DNA of 54,480 nt from Brevibacillus laterosporus (GTDB lineage: Bacteria; Bacillota; Bacilli; Brevibacillales; Brevibacillaceae), in assembly GCF_030489605.1 (NCBI RefSeq), contig NZ_JAUKFY010000026.1, positions 1-54,480 of the forward strand, written 5' to 3'. The notes beneath the pieces were generated by a model. The model searched no databases, had not been told where the DNA came from, and saw only the letters and a program-made list of their open reading frames with translations. Positions 33,112 to 42,400 of this stretch are shown here, one piece after another. The translations under genes were made by a program, and so were the position numbers. Each line of letters opens with the position of its first letter. Positions within the stretch are counted from its first letter, which is position 1.

Positions 33112-34291
33112 GGGACTCTTGCTTGCCCTGCGGATGGTAATCGCCATAGCAGATGAGACTGTGCAAATAACTTTGTTCCGCTTGCCGAAATTTACCTGCC
33201 TGCTGATAATATTGACCTACTAAACGATAAAAATGACCGTAGCTTCTTTTTTCGAGATAAGTTTCGGGTTGGATGCCCCAAAGATCTTTATCCTCAAGTA
33301 AAGAGGAAATATTCGAAATGTGGCCATAATCTAAGTATATTTCCATGAGTTGATTGACCACTGCGAGAATGGTTTTGCGACTAGCAAGCGTTAGACATTT
33401 TTTAAACTGCCGAATAGCGGTTGCCTTATTACCTATTCGATACTCAAGCAATGCTCTCATTAGTCTGTAATGCTCAGAGGAGGAGGTACGGGAGATTTGA
33501 CTATAGCACATAAAAGCCTCTTTTGCTCCCTGAAAATCCTCCAATGCATACGATGAGTAAAATAAGGTGCGGTAAGCATCTATGGTGTCAGCAGGCTTGC
33601 GTTGAGCAATCTGCAATAGCTCCTTACTATACAAGATGGATTCGTCGTAGCGGCACAATAGATAGGCATGCATGCTAATATGCCGGTATAGCTGGATTTG
33701 TTGCTCGACAGGCAGGAGATCTGCATAAAATAAAACATTTTTTCCTAGGTAAAAGGCGGATTCGAAGTCCGCTTCTTTTTGTTGCGCCATCAAATATAAC
33801 TGGAGAAAAAGCTGAGCCAAATGCTGGAGCAAACCGTGGTCTCTCGCATACTGAGCCATGAGATCGTACAGCGTTTGTTTTAACACAATGTCTTTTACTT
33901 GTTGAGTTTGTTCATATAACCTATTGAGCAGGCGGTCGGTCTCTTCCTGAGGAGACTTTAAATAACTAAGTGCAACTTTGCGTACGAGCTGTATATTGCC
34001 AATGAGGAGGGCATCCTCCAACAGCTCCTCTACTATTTCAAGCCGTGGTTCCACCGATAAATAGGCCTCGATAATTTCTGGATAGGGAATGTGCAGGTGT
34101 TCGACGAGGGGCTTTAATGTTTTTAATTCCGGACGCTTCGTATCAGCGTTTTCAATTTTGGAGATGACGCCCTTACTAATCCCAGTCATGTGGGCAAGCT
34201 GTGTGATTGAAAGGTTGGCTTGTTGCCGATAATTGCGAATGATTTCGCCGATAGTGACGTAATACATACTATCTTGAAATAAAGTGCCCAT
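33077..34291 (-). CDS. HTH-TPR transcriptional regulator (RRNPP-like)
   Basis: A 404-residue protein. Residues about 12-70 are an XRE-type helix-turn-helix (IGEIIRNYRQQANLSITQLA, SKGVISKIENADTKRPELKTL). The remaining 330 residues are TPR-like helical repeats (SYLKSPQEETDRLLNRLYEQ, YRHISMHAYLLCRYDESILY, FYRLVGQYYQQAGKFRQAEQ). This is the layout of Rap/NprR/PlcR/AimR regulators that respond to short peptides. No gene for a secreted peptide follows, because the sequence past its stop is the methyltransferase. ATG 34291 follows AAGGGGTC by 8 bases. A longer frame lacks a ribosome site. Confidence 0.82.
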   Translation of the reverse strand: MGTLFQDSMYYVTIGEIIRNYRQQANLSITQLAHMTGISKGVISKIENADTKRPELKTLKPLVEHLHIPYPEIIEAYLSVEPRLEIVEELLEDALLIGNIQLVRKVALSYLKSPQEETDRLLNRLYEQTQQVKDIVLKQTLYDLMAQYARDHGLLQHLAQLFLQLYLMAQQKEADFESAFYLGKNVLFYADLLPVEQQIQLYRHISMHAYLLCRYDESILYSKELLQIAQRKPADTIDAYRTLFYSSYALEDFQGAKEAFMCYSQISRTSSSEHYRLMRALLEYRIGNKATAIRQFKKCLTLASRKTILAVVNQLMEIYLDYGHISNISSLLEDKDLWGIQPETYLEKRSYGHFYRLVGQYYQQAGKFRQAEQSYLHSLICYGDYHPQGKQESLNRLLYLYQHR

Positions 34292-34405
34292 GTGTTGACC
34301 CCTTCTTTCCTCACAGATTTTTACCAAAAAGTAGCCCAAATAAGGTATACAATCCGTAAATTTGTTTATAACAAGGCTATGAAAGTAGTTAGAGGAGGTA
34401 TGAAA

Positions 34406-34759
34406 ATGTTGAGTGGATTCTGGATAAAGCTAGTTCTGACTCCTTTTTTATTCCTGCTACTAGATAATGTGTATGGTGGCATTTATTATCCTTATTGGTG
34501 GCAACCTGTAGTAGCAGGTGTAGTGGTAGCACTCCTTGGTCAGTTAATGGAAGTAATGTTTTTGCAGCCAGGTACATTATGGTTAACGACTTTTCTTGAT
34601 ATGATCATGTGTTTGGTTGCCGTCTTCTTTACTAAATTTATTTTCAGTGGAACAAAGATAGGTATGGATGGTATTTTCTTTTTCGCTGTTTTTTTCGGTC
34701 TAACCGAGTATTTCTTGCATCTGTGGCTTATTCGCAGTGGCCGCGTGGAGAAAGTATGA
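34406..34759 (+). CDS. DUF2512-like (YndM-type) small membrane protein
   Basis: A 117-residue protein with about four TM segments (WIKLVLTPFLFLLLDNVYGG, VVAGVVVALLGQLMEVMFL, TFLDMIMCLVAVFFTKFIF, GIFFFAVFFGLTEYFLHLWL). It resembles Bacillales YndM / DUF2512 proteins of unknown function. ATG 34406 is 7 bases after AGAGGAGG, which decides the start; the frame extends upstream. Confidence 0.7.
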   Translation: MLSGFWIKLVLTPFLFLLLDNVYGGIYYPYWWQPVVAGVVVALLGQLMEVMFLQPGTLWLTTFLDMIMCLVAVFFTKFIFSGTKIGMDGIFFFAVFFGLTEYFLHLWLIRSGRVEKV

Positions 34760-34789
34760 GCTAAAAAACCGGGGCGCTTAGCACCCGGT

Positions 34790-34825
34790 AGCGATCTTGT
34801 GCTAGCCTGCCAAGATCGCTTTTTT
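34790..34825 (+). terminator. Intrinsic terminator of the DUF2512-like gene
   Basis: AGCGATCTTG pairs perfectly with CAAGATCGCT (10 bp), followed by TTTTTT. A second small hairpin, CCGGG and CCCGG, precedes it. Confidence 0.85.
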
Positions 34826-34865
34826 CATTGTGAAAGGGGACGGGAATATATGTTCTTATAGGCGA

Positions 34866-34893
34866 TAAAAGAAAGGCCTGACAAACATCAGGC
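34866..34893 (-). terminator. Terminator of the EamA gene
   Basis: On the minus strand GCCTGA and TCAGGC form a hairpin followed by CTTTCTTTTAT. It lies 16 bases after the stop of the EamA gene. Confidence 0.55.
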
Positions 34894-34908
34894 AATAACA
34901 AGTTATGG

Positions 34909-35340
34909 CTACGAACCAAAAGCCACTAATAAAGTTCCAACGGCAATTAGTCCAATGCCGATACCGCCAATGAGGCTAACGCGTTCGCCGAGAAATACAA
35001 AAGCTAAACCAACAGCCAGCACGACACTTAATTTATCAATGGGCCCAACCTGAGCGACCTTTCCATATTTTAAGGCCACAAAGTAAAATAACCATGATAA
35101 TGCTCCAGCTACACCGCTTAGCACGATGAAGGAAAGAGCTTTTTTATTGGCAATAACTTCGCCAAAGGCATTCCATTTTCCTTCAAAAAGTACCACGCCA
35201 AGTAAAAATAAGGCCATAATAACAGCTCGAATAGCAGTTGCTGTATTTGCATCGACTTGACCTAACCCAATTTTTCCGAAAATAGATACCAATGCTGCCA
35301 TCAGGGCAGATAATAATGCAAAAATCAACCAAGCCTGCAT
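34909..35340 (-). CDS. Single-domain EamA-type membrane transporter
   Basis: A 143-residue protein with about five hydrophobic segments and one EamA repeat: ANTATAIRAVIMALFLLGVV, then GALSWLFYFVALKYGKVAQV and LFVFLGERVSLIGG-like end (VFLGERVSLIGGIGIGL). Classic EamA exporters have two such repeats in one chain. Half-length members work as dimers, like small multidrug-resistance proteins. The nearest gene on the same strand is unrelated. ATG 35340 follows AAGGTGG by 8-9 bases. Confidence 0.82.
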   Translation of the reverse strand: MQAWLIFALLSALMAALVSIFGKIGLGQVDANTATAIRAVIMALFLLGVVLFEGKWNAFGEVIANKKALSFIVLSGVAGALSWLFYFVALKYGKVAQVGPIDKLSVVLAVGLAFVFLGERVSLIGGIGIGLIAVGTLLVAFGS

Positions 35341-35391
35341 AAAAAGAACCACCTTTGTTATGTAAGAAATGTGTATTACTTATAGATAGCA

Positions 35392-36645
35392 CTAGGTTGT
35401 TTGACGCTCAAAGGTCTGAAGCATCTGCTCTAAAAGGTGAATAAATTCTGCTTTTTTACAATAATAGCATTGATCGAGCCAAAATGGATGAAGATTGTGC
35501 CAAACTGTTGGCTCCGATACATGGCGAAAGCGTCCAAATAGCTGACGCGGGTAGGATGCATGCATAAATGATATTTCATATTGATCATTTGCATAACGGG
35601 TTTGTTCCTTTGTTGATTCACATACGAATCCGCGAGCTGTCAGAGGTGGATCGGCAATCTCGGCCAAGAGATCACGGGATGAAAATAACTCCAGATTGCC
35701 ATCGATTTGCTGGAAGAAAGCGGGGCCATATTCCAAAAATAAATGGAGCACCTCATATAAATATTCCGACAGCTCTTGTTCATCTGCATAGCTTTTCCAT
35801 TGGGCTACACCGTGTGTGCGACCCCATTTTCCTTCAGACCAGGTCCATAAATCAATACTGCCGTAGCTTCCATGCTGCAATGAAGCAGTGAACCTCCGTT
35901 GCCTTTTGTGAAACGATAACAGCAGGCCGGTATTCGTGATTGCTGGAGTTGCACCATAAAAAGCAAACTGTTTAAGGGATTTTCTACCCGGTTTTTCAGC
36001 CGCTTCGGTTGGAAGAAAGACCGCTTCGGACAGAACAAAACCAGCTTTGAGCAATTGCTCCTGCAGGCAAGCCCTGACCATTTTATTTACTCGAACAGGT
36101 GAGCGCCGACACTTATTTACAAGGATGCGATGCTGTTGCAGAAATTGAGCTGTTTGTTTAGATAAATATGCGTAGGAACAGCCTTCAACACCAGCTATAT
36201 CGAAGGCTCGAAGAAAGAGTGCCCTAGCTTTTTCATGTGTTTTCTGCTCTTGTTCATTTAAGAGCATGTAATTCATAAACCGCTCAAAGCTTGACGGGCA
36301 TACTACCCAATCAGACAAAGCCGATAAGGTACCTTCCAAATGTCTCTCAGGAGTGGAATCATTATAATGAACGAACAAAGAAACCAAAGCTTCACCGTTC
36401 ACATAGCAGGAAAACCCCCAAGCCTGTTCGGGCAAATGAACTGCATAGATACTGAGCTGCCCCGTAATTTCCGAGATATAAGCAGCGAATTCATCACTTC
36501 CGTCTTCTTCCTCAGCCAGCATGACTGCGGTCCAATTTTGGTTTATTGGATAAAGGTAGGATTTAATGTTATGTTGCTTTAAAATCGTTTGCACATGATC
36601 TTTATCTATCTGATAAAGCAATGTGGCACAAGTAGTGTAACCCAT
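35392..36645 (-). CDS. Uncharacterised 417-residue protein
   Basis: I do not recognise a family. The sequence starts MGYTTCATLLYQIDKDHV and has no signal peptide or TM segment. Features are two Cys-containing stretches (VEGCSYAYLSK, VNKCRRSPVRVNK) and a C-terminal YYCKKAEFIHLLEQM. Aromatic residues are frequent, and the beta-rich middle (LLLSFHKRQRRFTASLQHGSYG) suggests a soluble enzyme or structural protein. ATG 36645 lies 9 bases after AGGGGGG. The 18 extra upstream codons lack a ribosome site. It is monocistronic on the minus strand, divergent from the epimerase gene. Confidence 0.6.
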   Translation of the reverse strand: MGYTTCATLLYQIDKDHVQTILKQHNIKSYLYPINQNWTAVMLAEEEDGSDEFAAYISEITGQLSIYAVHLPEQAWGFSCYVNGEALVSLFVHYNDSTPERHLEGTLSALSDWVVCPSSFERFMNYMLLNEQEQKTHEKARALFLRAFDIAGVEGCSYAYLSKQTAQFLQQHRILVNKCRRSPVRVNKMVRACLQEQLLKAGFVLSEAVFLPTEAAEKPGRKSLKQFAFYGATPAITNTGLLLSFHKRQRRFTASLQHGSYGSIDLWTWSEGKWGRTHGVAQWKSYADEQELSEYLYEVLHLFLEYGPAFFQQIDGNLELFSSRDLLAEIADPPLTARGFVCESTKEQTRYANDQYEISFMHASYPRQLFGRFRHVSEPTVWHNLHPFWLDQCYYCKKAEFIHLLEQMLQTFERQTT

Positions 36646-36748
36646 GCCGTCATTCCCCCCTGTCTTTATACACAAGTTCTCTATCGGAAATCGTACCATA
36701 TGAAATCAGGTGGTTTCCAGCTAACAATCCCTTTTAGACAATGGGTTC

Positions 36749-36762
36749 ATTAAGCGCTTTTG
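36749..36762. promoter_or_regulatory. Weak cre-like site upstream of the aldose epimerase gene
   Basis: ATTAAGCGCTTTTG contains the palindromic core AAGCGCTT of CcpA catabolite sites but misses the outer TG and CA. It lies in the divergent intergenic region. Role uncertain. Confidence 0.25.
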
Positions 36763-36871
36763 CTTGTGTTTCAAATTCGGATTGCGTTACACTACAAAAT
36801 GAAAGCATCCATTAATCCTGTAAATGAGAGATTACTCAACTATGATGCGTTAAGAGGGAAAGGAGATTGTC

Positions 36872-37846
36872 ATGACAAGATATCAATTAGCGGAACGAAA
36901 AGTAGACGATTACATAACATATGTCCTGACTGATGCAGAATATCCGGCGGAAGCTCATCTAGTGCCAGGGCTTGGAAATAACTTATTTCGTTTTTCAGTG
37001 AATAATCAAGAAGTATTTGTATCTCCTGAAAAAATATCTATGATCAGGGATGCTTCTGCCCGTTTTGGAAATCCGATTTTGTTTCCGCCTAATAAAATTA
37101 GACATGGAAGCTTTTCTTTTAACGGGAAGAAATATCAACTAGGATTAAACAAAGGGGAGCATCATTCTCACGGAGAATTACGAGTACGCGCATGGAATGT
37201 GGTAGATCGCGGTGCAAAAGCTGATCGTGGTGCGTTCGTCGTATCCGAGTTTGACTTTGCCGATCATCCTGATTTATTAGAGGCATTTCAGGCACGTCTG
37301 GTGTTTCGCTTTACTTATGTTTTGCAAGATGGCATTCTACGTTTGGAAGGGGAAGTGAAGAACGAGAGCGAAGCAGCGGCTCCGTTTATGTTAGGCTTCC
37401 ATCCCTATTTCCATGTGAAGCAGGGGCACGAACGGCAAACAATCATGCAGGTTCCTTCAAAACTAGAGTGGCCTGTAAATGAGGAAGGGTTCGTAGATGG
37501 TTCGCCGGTCCCAACTGATTTGTGTCAGCAGTTAACCAAGGGGCTATCCTATCCTGACATGCCAAAAGGACGAGATCATGCTTTTGTTACAGTAGAGGAT
37601 GGGACTACCAGTTGCCAACTGATTGACCAGCAAGAAAGTCATAAAATTGTTTATGAATTTGGAGATCAATTCCCATTCATGCTAGTCTTCCAACCAAGCT
37701 GGAATAACAGTGTGTCTCTTGAGCCATACACGGCTGTTACAGATGCCTTTAATTTAGATGTAGCAGCAGAGCAGACGGGTGCTCGTGGTCTAGAGCCGGG
37801 GGAACAATTTGTCTTTACACATACTTTCCGTGTAGAAAAGCTGTAA
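36872..37846 (+). CDS. Aldose 1-epimerase-like protein
   Basis: A 324-residue protein of the aldose epimerase / galactose mutarotase superfamily, which interconverts alpha and beta anomers of sugars. FPPNKIRHGSFSFNGKKYQL is the typical substrate-entry region. EHHSHGELRVRAWNV carries a conserved His. GFHPYFHV holds the catalytic His and SLEPYTAVTDAFNL the catalytic Glu (near residue 290). AAAGGAGAT lies 6 bases before the ATG. No sugar-catabolic gene is adjacent, so the substrate is unknown. Confidence 0.85.
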   Translation: MTRYQLAERKVDDYITYVLTDAEYPAEAHLVPGLGNNLFRFSVNNQEVFVSPEKISMIRDASARFGNPILFPPNKIRHGSFSFNGKKYQLGLNKGEHHSHGELRVRAWNVVDRGAKADRGAFVVSEFDFADHPDLLEAFQARLVFRFTYVLQDGILRLEGEVKNESEAAAPFMLGFHPYFHVKQGHERQTIMQVPSKLEWPVNEEGFVDGSPVPTDLCQQLTKGLSYPDMPKGRDHAFVTVEDGTTSCQLIDQQESHKIVYEFGDQFPFMLVFQPSWNNSVSLEPYTAVTDAFNLDVAAEQTGARGLEPGEQFVFTHTFRVEKL

Positions 37847-37921
37847 GCGGAAAATATCGATAACACAGGCTTCCTTGCTTTTATAGCGGACGGGAAGCAA
37901 CATCAAAAAGGGGGAATAAAC

Positions 37922-38254
37922 ATGCCTCAATTATTATTGCGTGGAATTTCTACCGAACAGGCATGTAACATGAGCGAGGCTTTGCTTAGCGAGTTGGCAG
38001 AGATTTGTGATTGTGGAACCGATAATTTTATCATGGAGTGCATACCGACAATCTCTATCTTTGAAGGAAAACAAGTAGAGACCTATCCCTTTATCCATGT
38101 GTACTGGTTTGAGCGGGGAACAGAGGTAAGGGATCGTTTTGCAGAATGTGTGTCCAGACACGTTTTGGCACAGGGTATAGCGGAAGTAGAGATAGCTTTT
38201 AGTGTGTTTGAGACGAATAGCTATTATGTAAATGCAAAAAGATGCTTTGATTAA
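37922..38254 (+). CDS. DUF1904-type protein (tautomerase-like fold)
   Basis: A 110-residue protein (start MPQLLLRGISTEQACNMSEA) with alternating strand/helix pattern, FIHVYWFERG in the middle and NSYYVNAKRCFD at the end. It resembles DUF1904, related in shape to the tautomerase/MIF fold. The N-terminal Pro2 after Met is the catalytic residue of that fold. AAAGGGGG lies 8 bases before the ATG. Function unknown. Confidence 0.75.
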   Translation: MPQLLLRGISTEQACNMSEALLSELAEICDCGTDNFIMECIPTISIFEGKQVETYPFIHVYWFERGTEVRDRFAECVSRHVLAQGIAEVEIAFSVFETNSYYVNAKRCFD

Positions 38255-38264
38255 GCTATCTAGT

Positions 38265-38306
38265 CAAAAGCCTGCGGAATATGATATCCGACAGGCTTTT
38301 GTTTTG
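38265..38306. terminator. Terminator between convergent genes
   Basis: CAAAAGCCTG and CAGGCTTTTG pair perfectly, with an additional inner CGGA.TCCG stretch, then TTTTG on the right and A-rich sequence on the left. It can serve both the DUF1904 gene and the convergent membrane gene. Confidence 0.8.
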
Positions 38307-38329
38307 TCGAGCATTTGTTATGCAACGAA

Positions 38330-38812
38330 CTATTTCTGTAGGATGCGCATCAAAAATCCATTTTGTTCGCCTATATTCATAAGATCAGCCCCGAAGTATC
38401 CAATGACCATAGCGAGCCCCGTCCATGCAACAAGACTAATCCCAATCCACAACAACATTTTTTGTCGGGTTGCCCCAAAAGACATTCCCATTACCGCAGT
38501 AAGATGACTTCCGACTAGAGCAGGGCCTAGAATGCTTAGCCCAGGCAATCCATACTTTTTAAAGAGCTGCTTCGCACGCTGCTGACGTTTGCTTGGTTCC
38601 TTGTCACCGCGTTTTTTCTGCAACCATTTTTGTACTTTTTCCATTAGTAAAATAAGTAGAAAAACAGTAATTCCATTACCCACTAGCGCCACCAAGGAAA
38701 CTAAAATCGGGTTCAGCCCAGCAAAAATTCCAATTGGAATCATTGCTATAAGCTCAAACATGGGAGTAGCGGCAAACAGGAAAATGATGAAATAAGGCCA
38801 AAGTAGATTCAT
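38330..38812 (-). CDS. Small multidrug export-family membrane protein (Sm_multidrug_ex type)
   Basis: A 160-residue protein with about four TM segments. EMIAMIPIG-type text is present (FELIAMIPIGIFAGLNPILV), followed by a Lys/Arg-rich cytoplasmic loop (KWLQKKRGDKEPSKRQQRAK) and KKYGLPGLSILGPALVGSHL, which matches the Sm_multidrug_ex/PF06695 group. Transport has not been shown for most members. AGGAGGAA lies about 7 bases before the ATG. Confidence 0.78.
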   Translation of the reverse strand: MNLLWPYFIIFLFAATPMFELIAMIPIGIFAGLNPILVSLVALVGNGITVFLLILLMEKVQKWLQKKRGDKEPSKRQQRAKQLFKKYGLPGLSILGPALVGSHLTAVMGMSFGATRQKMLLWIGISLVAWTGLAMVIGYFGADLMNIGEQNGFLMRILQK

Positions 38813-39474
38813 AGTTGAGAGTTCCTCCTGAGTTTGTTCATCATCTGATGTTTCGTGCTTTGTCTGATCTTAACAAAAATACCGACAAGGCTTCATTTTT
38901 GCTTCGGCTAGCATTTTTAAGAAGAAGTGCTGAATGCACTAGGGTAAGCGAGGGGAGTACCAGATCTATGACAACCACGCAAGCAGATATTACGGGGCTG
39001 TGCTAATACGACCGACATAAAACATGACAACAGCCGAATCCTGCTGGGACCGTCTCAGACAAGCCTGATGTCCTTGCACCCTCTGTTTCAACATTCAGAA
39101 AATCACTTCTGTTTGAAATCTTATGTTTAAAGTAAATAATCCATTGCATTATGTCAACGATCAGTTACAGATTGGTTAGCTTTCTTGTCATAGAAGTCAG
39201 ATATCCGCCTAAAAGGAACGGGATTTGATACGCATGAGACGTACTACATTTTACGATGAATGCTTTCATGCTGGTGCGGTATGAATGCAGGCAGCAAAGG
39301 TTTGCCTTCTATGTTTGAATGCTGTTATTGGAATAAATCTGGAAGATAAAAGTTTTTCTTTGCAGAAAAATAAAGCTAAAAACCTTAATATTTACAACGT
39401 TCTTACCGATATAAAGAAATGGGTATGTTTTTCTTTGAGGAGAAACACACAGTAAAACTAGAGGAGGGGAACGA
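38813..39474. other. Long leader region of the SLH protein gene
   Basis: No convincing gene in 660 bases. Short frames (for example 38815-39006) lack ribosome sites. TTGCAG at 39360 and TTAATA at 39385 could be a promoter but have a 19-base spacer. The ribosome site of the surface protein is GAGGAGGGG at 39461-39469. Surface-layer genes in Bacillales often have long leaders with several promoters, so the length is not surprising. Confidence 0.4.
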
Positions 39475-42400
39475 ATGACCAGAAGGATATTGCACGCACT
39501 GTTGGCGTTAGTCATGATGCTGACCGTGATTCCGTTTTATCCGATGGGCGTAGGTGCAGCTAGTAGCGGGAATAACTTTATATTTGAAAATCTCCCTGAG
39601 ATTGTTAATTACAAATATCTATCTCTTGAGGGATCATTAAATCAGGTTTCTCCCATAGGCATTAGTTACACGGTAACACCGAAAAACGGAAAAGAAGGTC
39701 CACAGAAGACAACGGGAGTTATCGTTTCAGATGACGGAAGACGGATTCGTGTTGCAAACATTGAATTGTTCCCAGGTGAAAATACAATTACGTTTCGCGG
39801 GAAGAATGGTGCTTCCGAGATAACTTCTGCTATTAAAGTGACTTATATTGATACGCCGCTTTTGTATAACCTACAGTTCAAATCAGGTGCGCAAAAGCTG
39901 CCTTTGAACGAACAAAGTGCAACGGTTGTAACACAGCGTTTTACAACTGGTAAAGGCATCTTTACAATTGAGGGGAACGCTCCTAACGTTACAAAGGTAA
40001 TCGTGGAAAGCGACGGAGAGTCACGTTCAGCATTTGTAAATGAATCAGCAGATAACTACTTTATTATCAGTCAGTTAAATTTGAAAAAAGGAAAGAACGT
40101 CCTCACATTCAAATTGACCAATAAAGATCAGGTTATTGAATCCAAACGAGAAGTGATCTACTTTGATGGAACGGCTACTTTTTTTGATACAAAGGTATCC
40201 GTCAATGGCATAGCAACTGAGTATGATTTAAAAGATTTTCCAATGCTCTTGTCTAAAGGTACACCAAATCCTGCTGACTTTACCTTCAAAGGTGATTTGA
40301 TGATACCTGTGGACAGTAGCTTTACTCCAACTGCAAGCACAGCAGAACTCATGAAGGTTCGCTTTTTTGAAGGCAGCCTATCCGGTACTGCAATGGCGAA
40401 TATCACGTTCAAGCATGGAGAATTAACCAAGCAGCCAGACGGGGCTGAGTATCATCATTACCGCTATACCTTCAAAGGTAATCAGTTACTTGACGGAAAT
40501 CCGCCTGATGATCCAACAGCACCAAAGCCACCAACAGCAGCAAAAATCCCATTTGAGATTGGTAAACGCTATACGGTGGCGATGGATGGATTTAATCCAG
40601 TGCAGTCAAATAAAGAGTCTTCTAGCGTATACGATACAAACAGCGAATTTGGCTACACCATCAAGGATGACAGCAAGTTCCAAATTACAGGTGCAGAGTA
40701 TATCCAATCGGACAAAATACCGGCTGGAAATGAAGAAGGCAATAAATTTGAGGCGAATACTACCATCAATAAATTGCCATTCTCTATCGCTCTGCTAACA
40801 AAAAATACAGGTACTGTAAGCAAAATCACTGTTCATGCGATTGGACAAGGCGGTGGCAAGGTTCCTGTTGCCATTAGTCCTGCTACGGGAACGGTTCGCG
40901 GTGAGCGTTTGTGGTTCACCATTAGAGAACTGCCGGTTAATGGAACACAAAAACTGGAGTTTGAGGTTGAAAGCTCCTCTGGTAAAGATAACTATTCCCT
41001 GCAAATTACATCAGCTTCCGGACCAGTACAAGAATTCGCCAAGATCAAAGACGGTCAGGTTTTTGATTATGATCCAACCATTTCTGACTACGAAAAGAAG
41101 CTTGTTACCAGCATGAAAGAATTTGAGGGTACTGTTAGCAACGTGGAGCTTGATGCAGCTAGCTATACAAACGGTATGGTCAAGCTGACGTTGAATAACA
41201 GCGATATTCCATTGGAACCAATCGGCGGCAACAACTATAACTTTAAAATGAAAGCCGGTACAAAGGTTAGTTTTATTGAAGGTCAAAACACCTTGGTCTT
41301 CAGATACAAAAAAGGTAACGTTCTGTACGAAAAAACGTACAAAATTACGTTGCTATCCAACAACTACCCTGAAATTCCAAAAGGCGGCACAGAAGGAATT
41401 TATCCTTATGCAACAGAGAAGCCTTCTAAAGACAACCGCTTTACTGGAAAAGACGGAGTGTATACAACCAAAGAAAAGAAAATGAATGTCTTTGGTACCT
41501 TTGATTTTATTGATCTGCCAGATTCAACTAACGCTATCGAAGGCAGACTTAACGATATGAAGAAAGACATTGAGGCTGGTAATGAGCCAAAATATGTTCT
41601 TGAAATCAAGTCTTCTGATGATAAGTATGATAAAAAATGGATTTTAGGCAAAAACAAATTGTTAATTGATGGAAAAGACACTTGGGGAAGCCAAGAAGTC
41701 GACAATTTGGAAGTGAAGTATTTGAAGGACAAAAAATACTTTACCTTCATTCTTTCCAACATTGAATTACCTAAAGATGGTTCAAAACTAGTTTACACCT
41801 TTACCGTTTACAATAACGGGGTAAACGGCTCTTCCAAATCAACTTCTCGCTTGGAAGTTCGCGCGCCGGGCTTAATGTACGACATTGTTCGTCCTATTTT
41901 GCCGCGTCAAGCTACCCTGAATCAAAACTTTGTTGAAGTAATCATTGATGCACCGGGTGCGGACAGCATTACATTCGGCAAAAATAATGTTGCGACAAAA
42001 GTGGACTATGACAGCGATATGGACGGGAAAATTGATTACCCGAACGCCTTTAGAGCGGTCATTACAGATCTGAAGCCTAACAAGCCGAATAAAATTAACT
42101 TTACGGTGAAGAGTGCAAGCGGCGATGTCGTAAATGACTCGTTCGAGGTATTCTATGCATTAAGTACCATCCCGGGCTCGCAATATATGGCACCAATGAC
42201 TGCGAAAACGAATATTTTCGAAAAGCAGTTAAACCTGACATTCCCGAAAGATACGTATCTGGTTCGCTACGATTATAACGTACCAGAGAATTTGAGAGGT
42301 CAAGTCTTCAAGGGCCATAACATCCTGTACGGAATTGCTAACAAAGAGGATGGCGTTGTTGACCGTTTTGATTATTTACAAGAAAGACCGAAAAACTTTG

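Noticed and set aside
38815-39006. 63-codon frame in the SLH gene leader
   Set aside because: No ribosome site and no recognisable composition. The leader is better read as non-coding.
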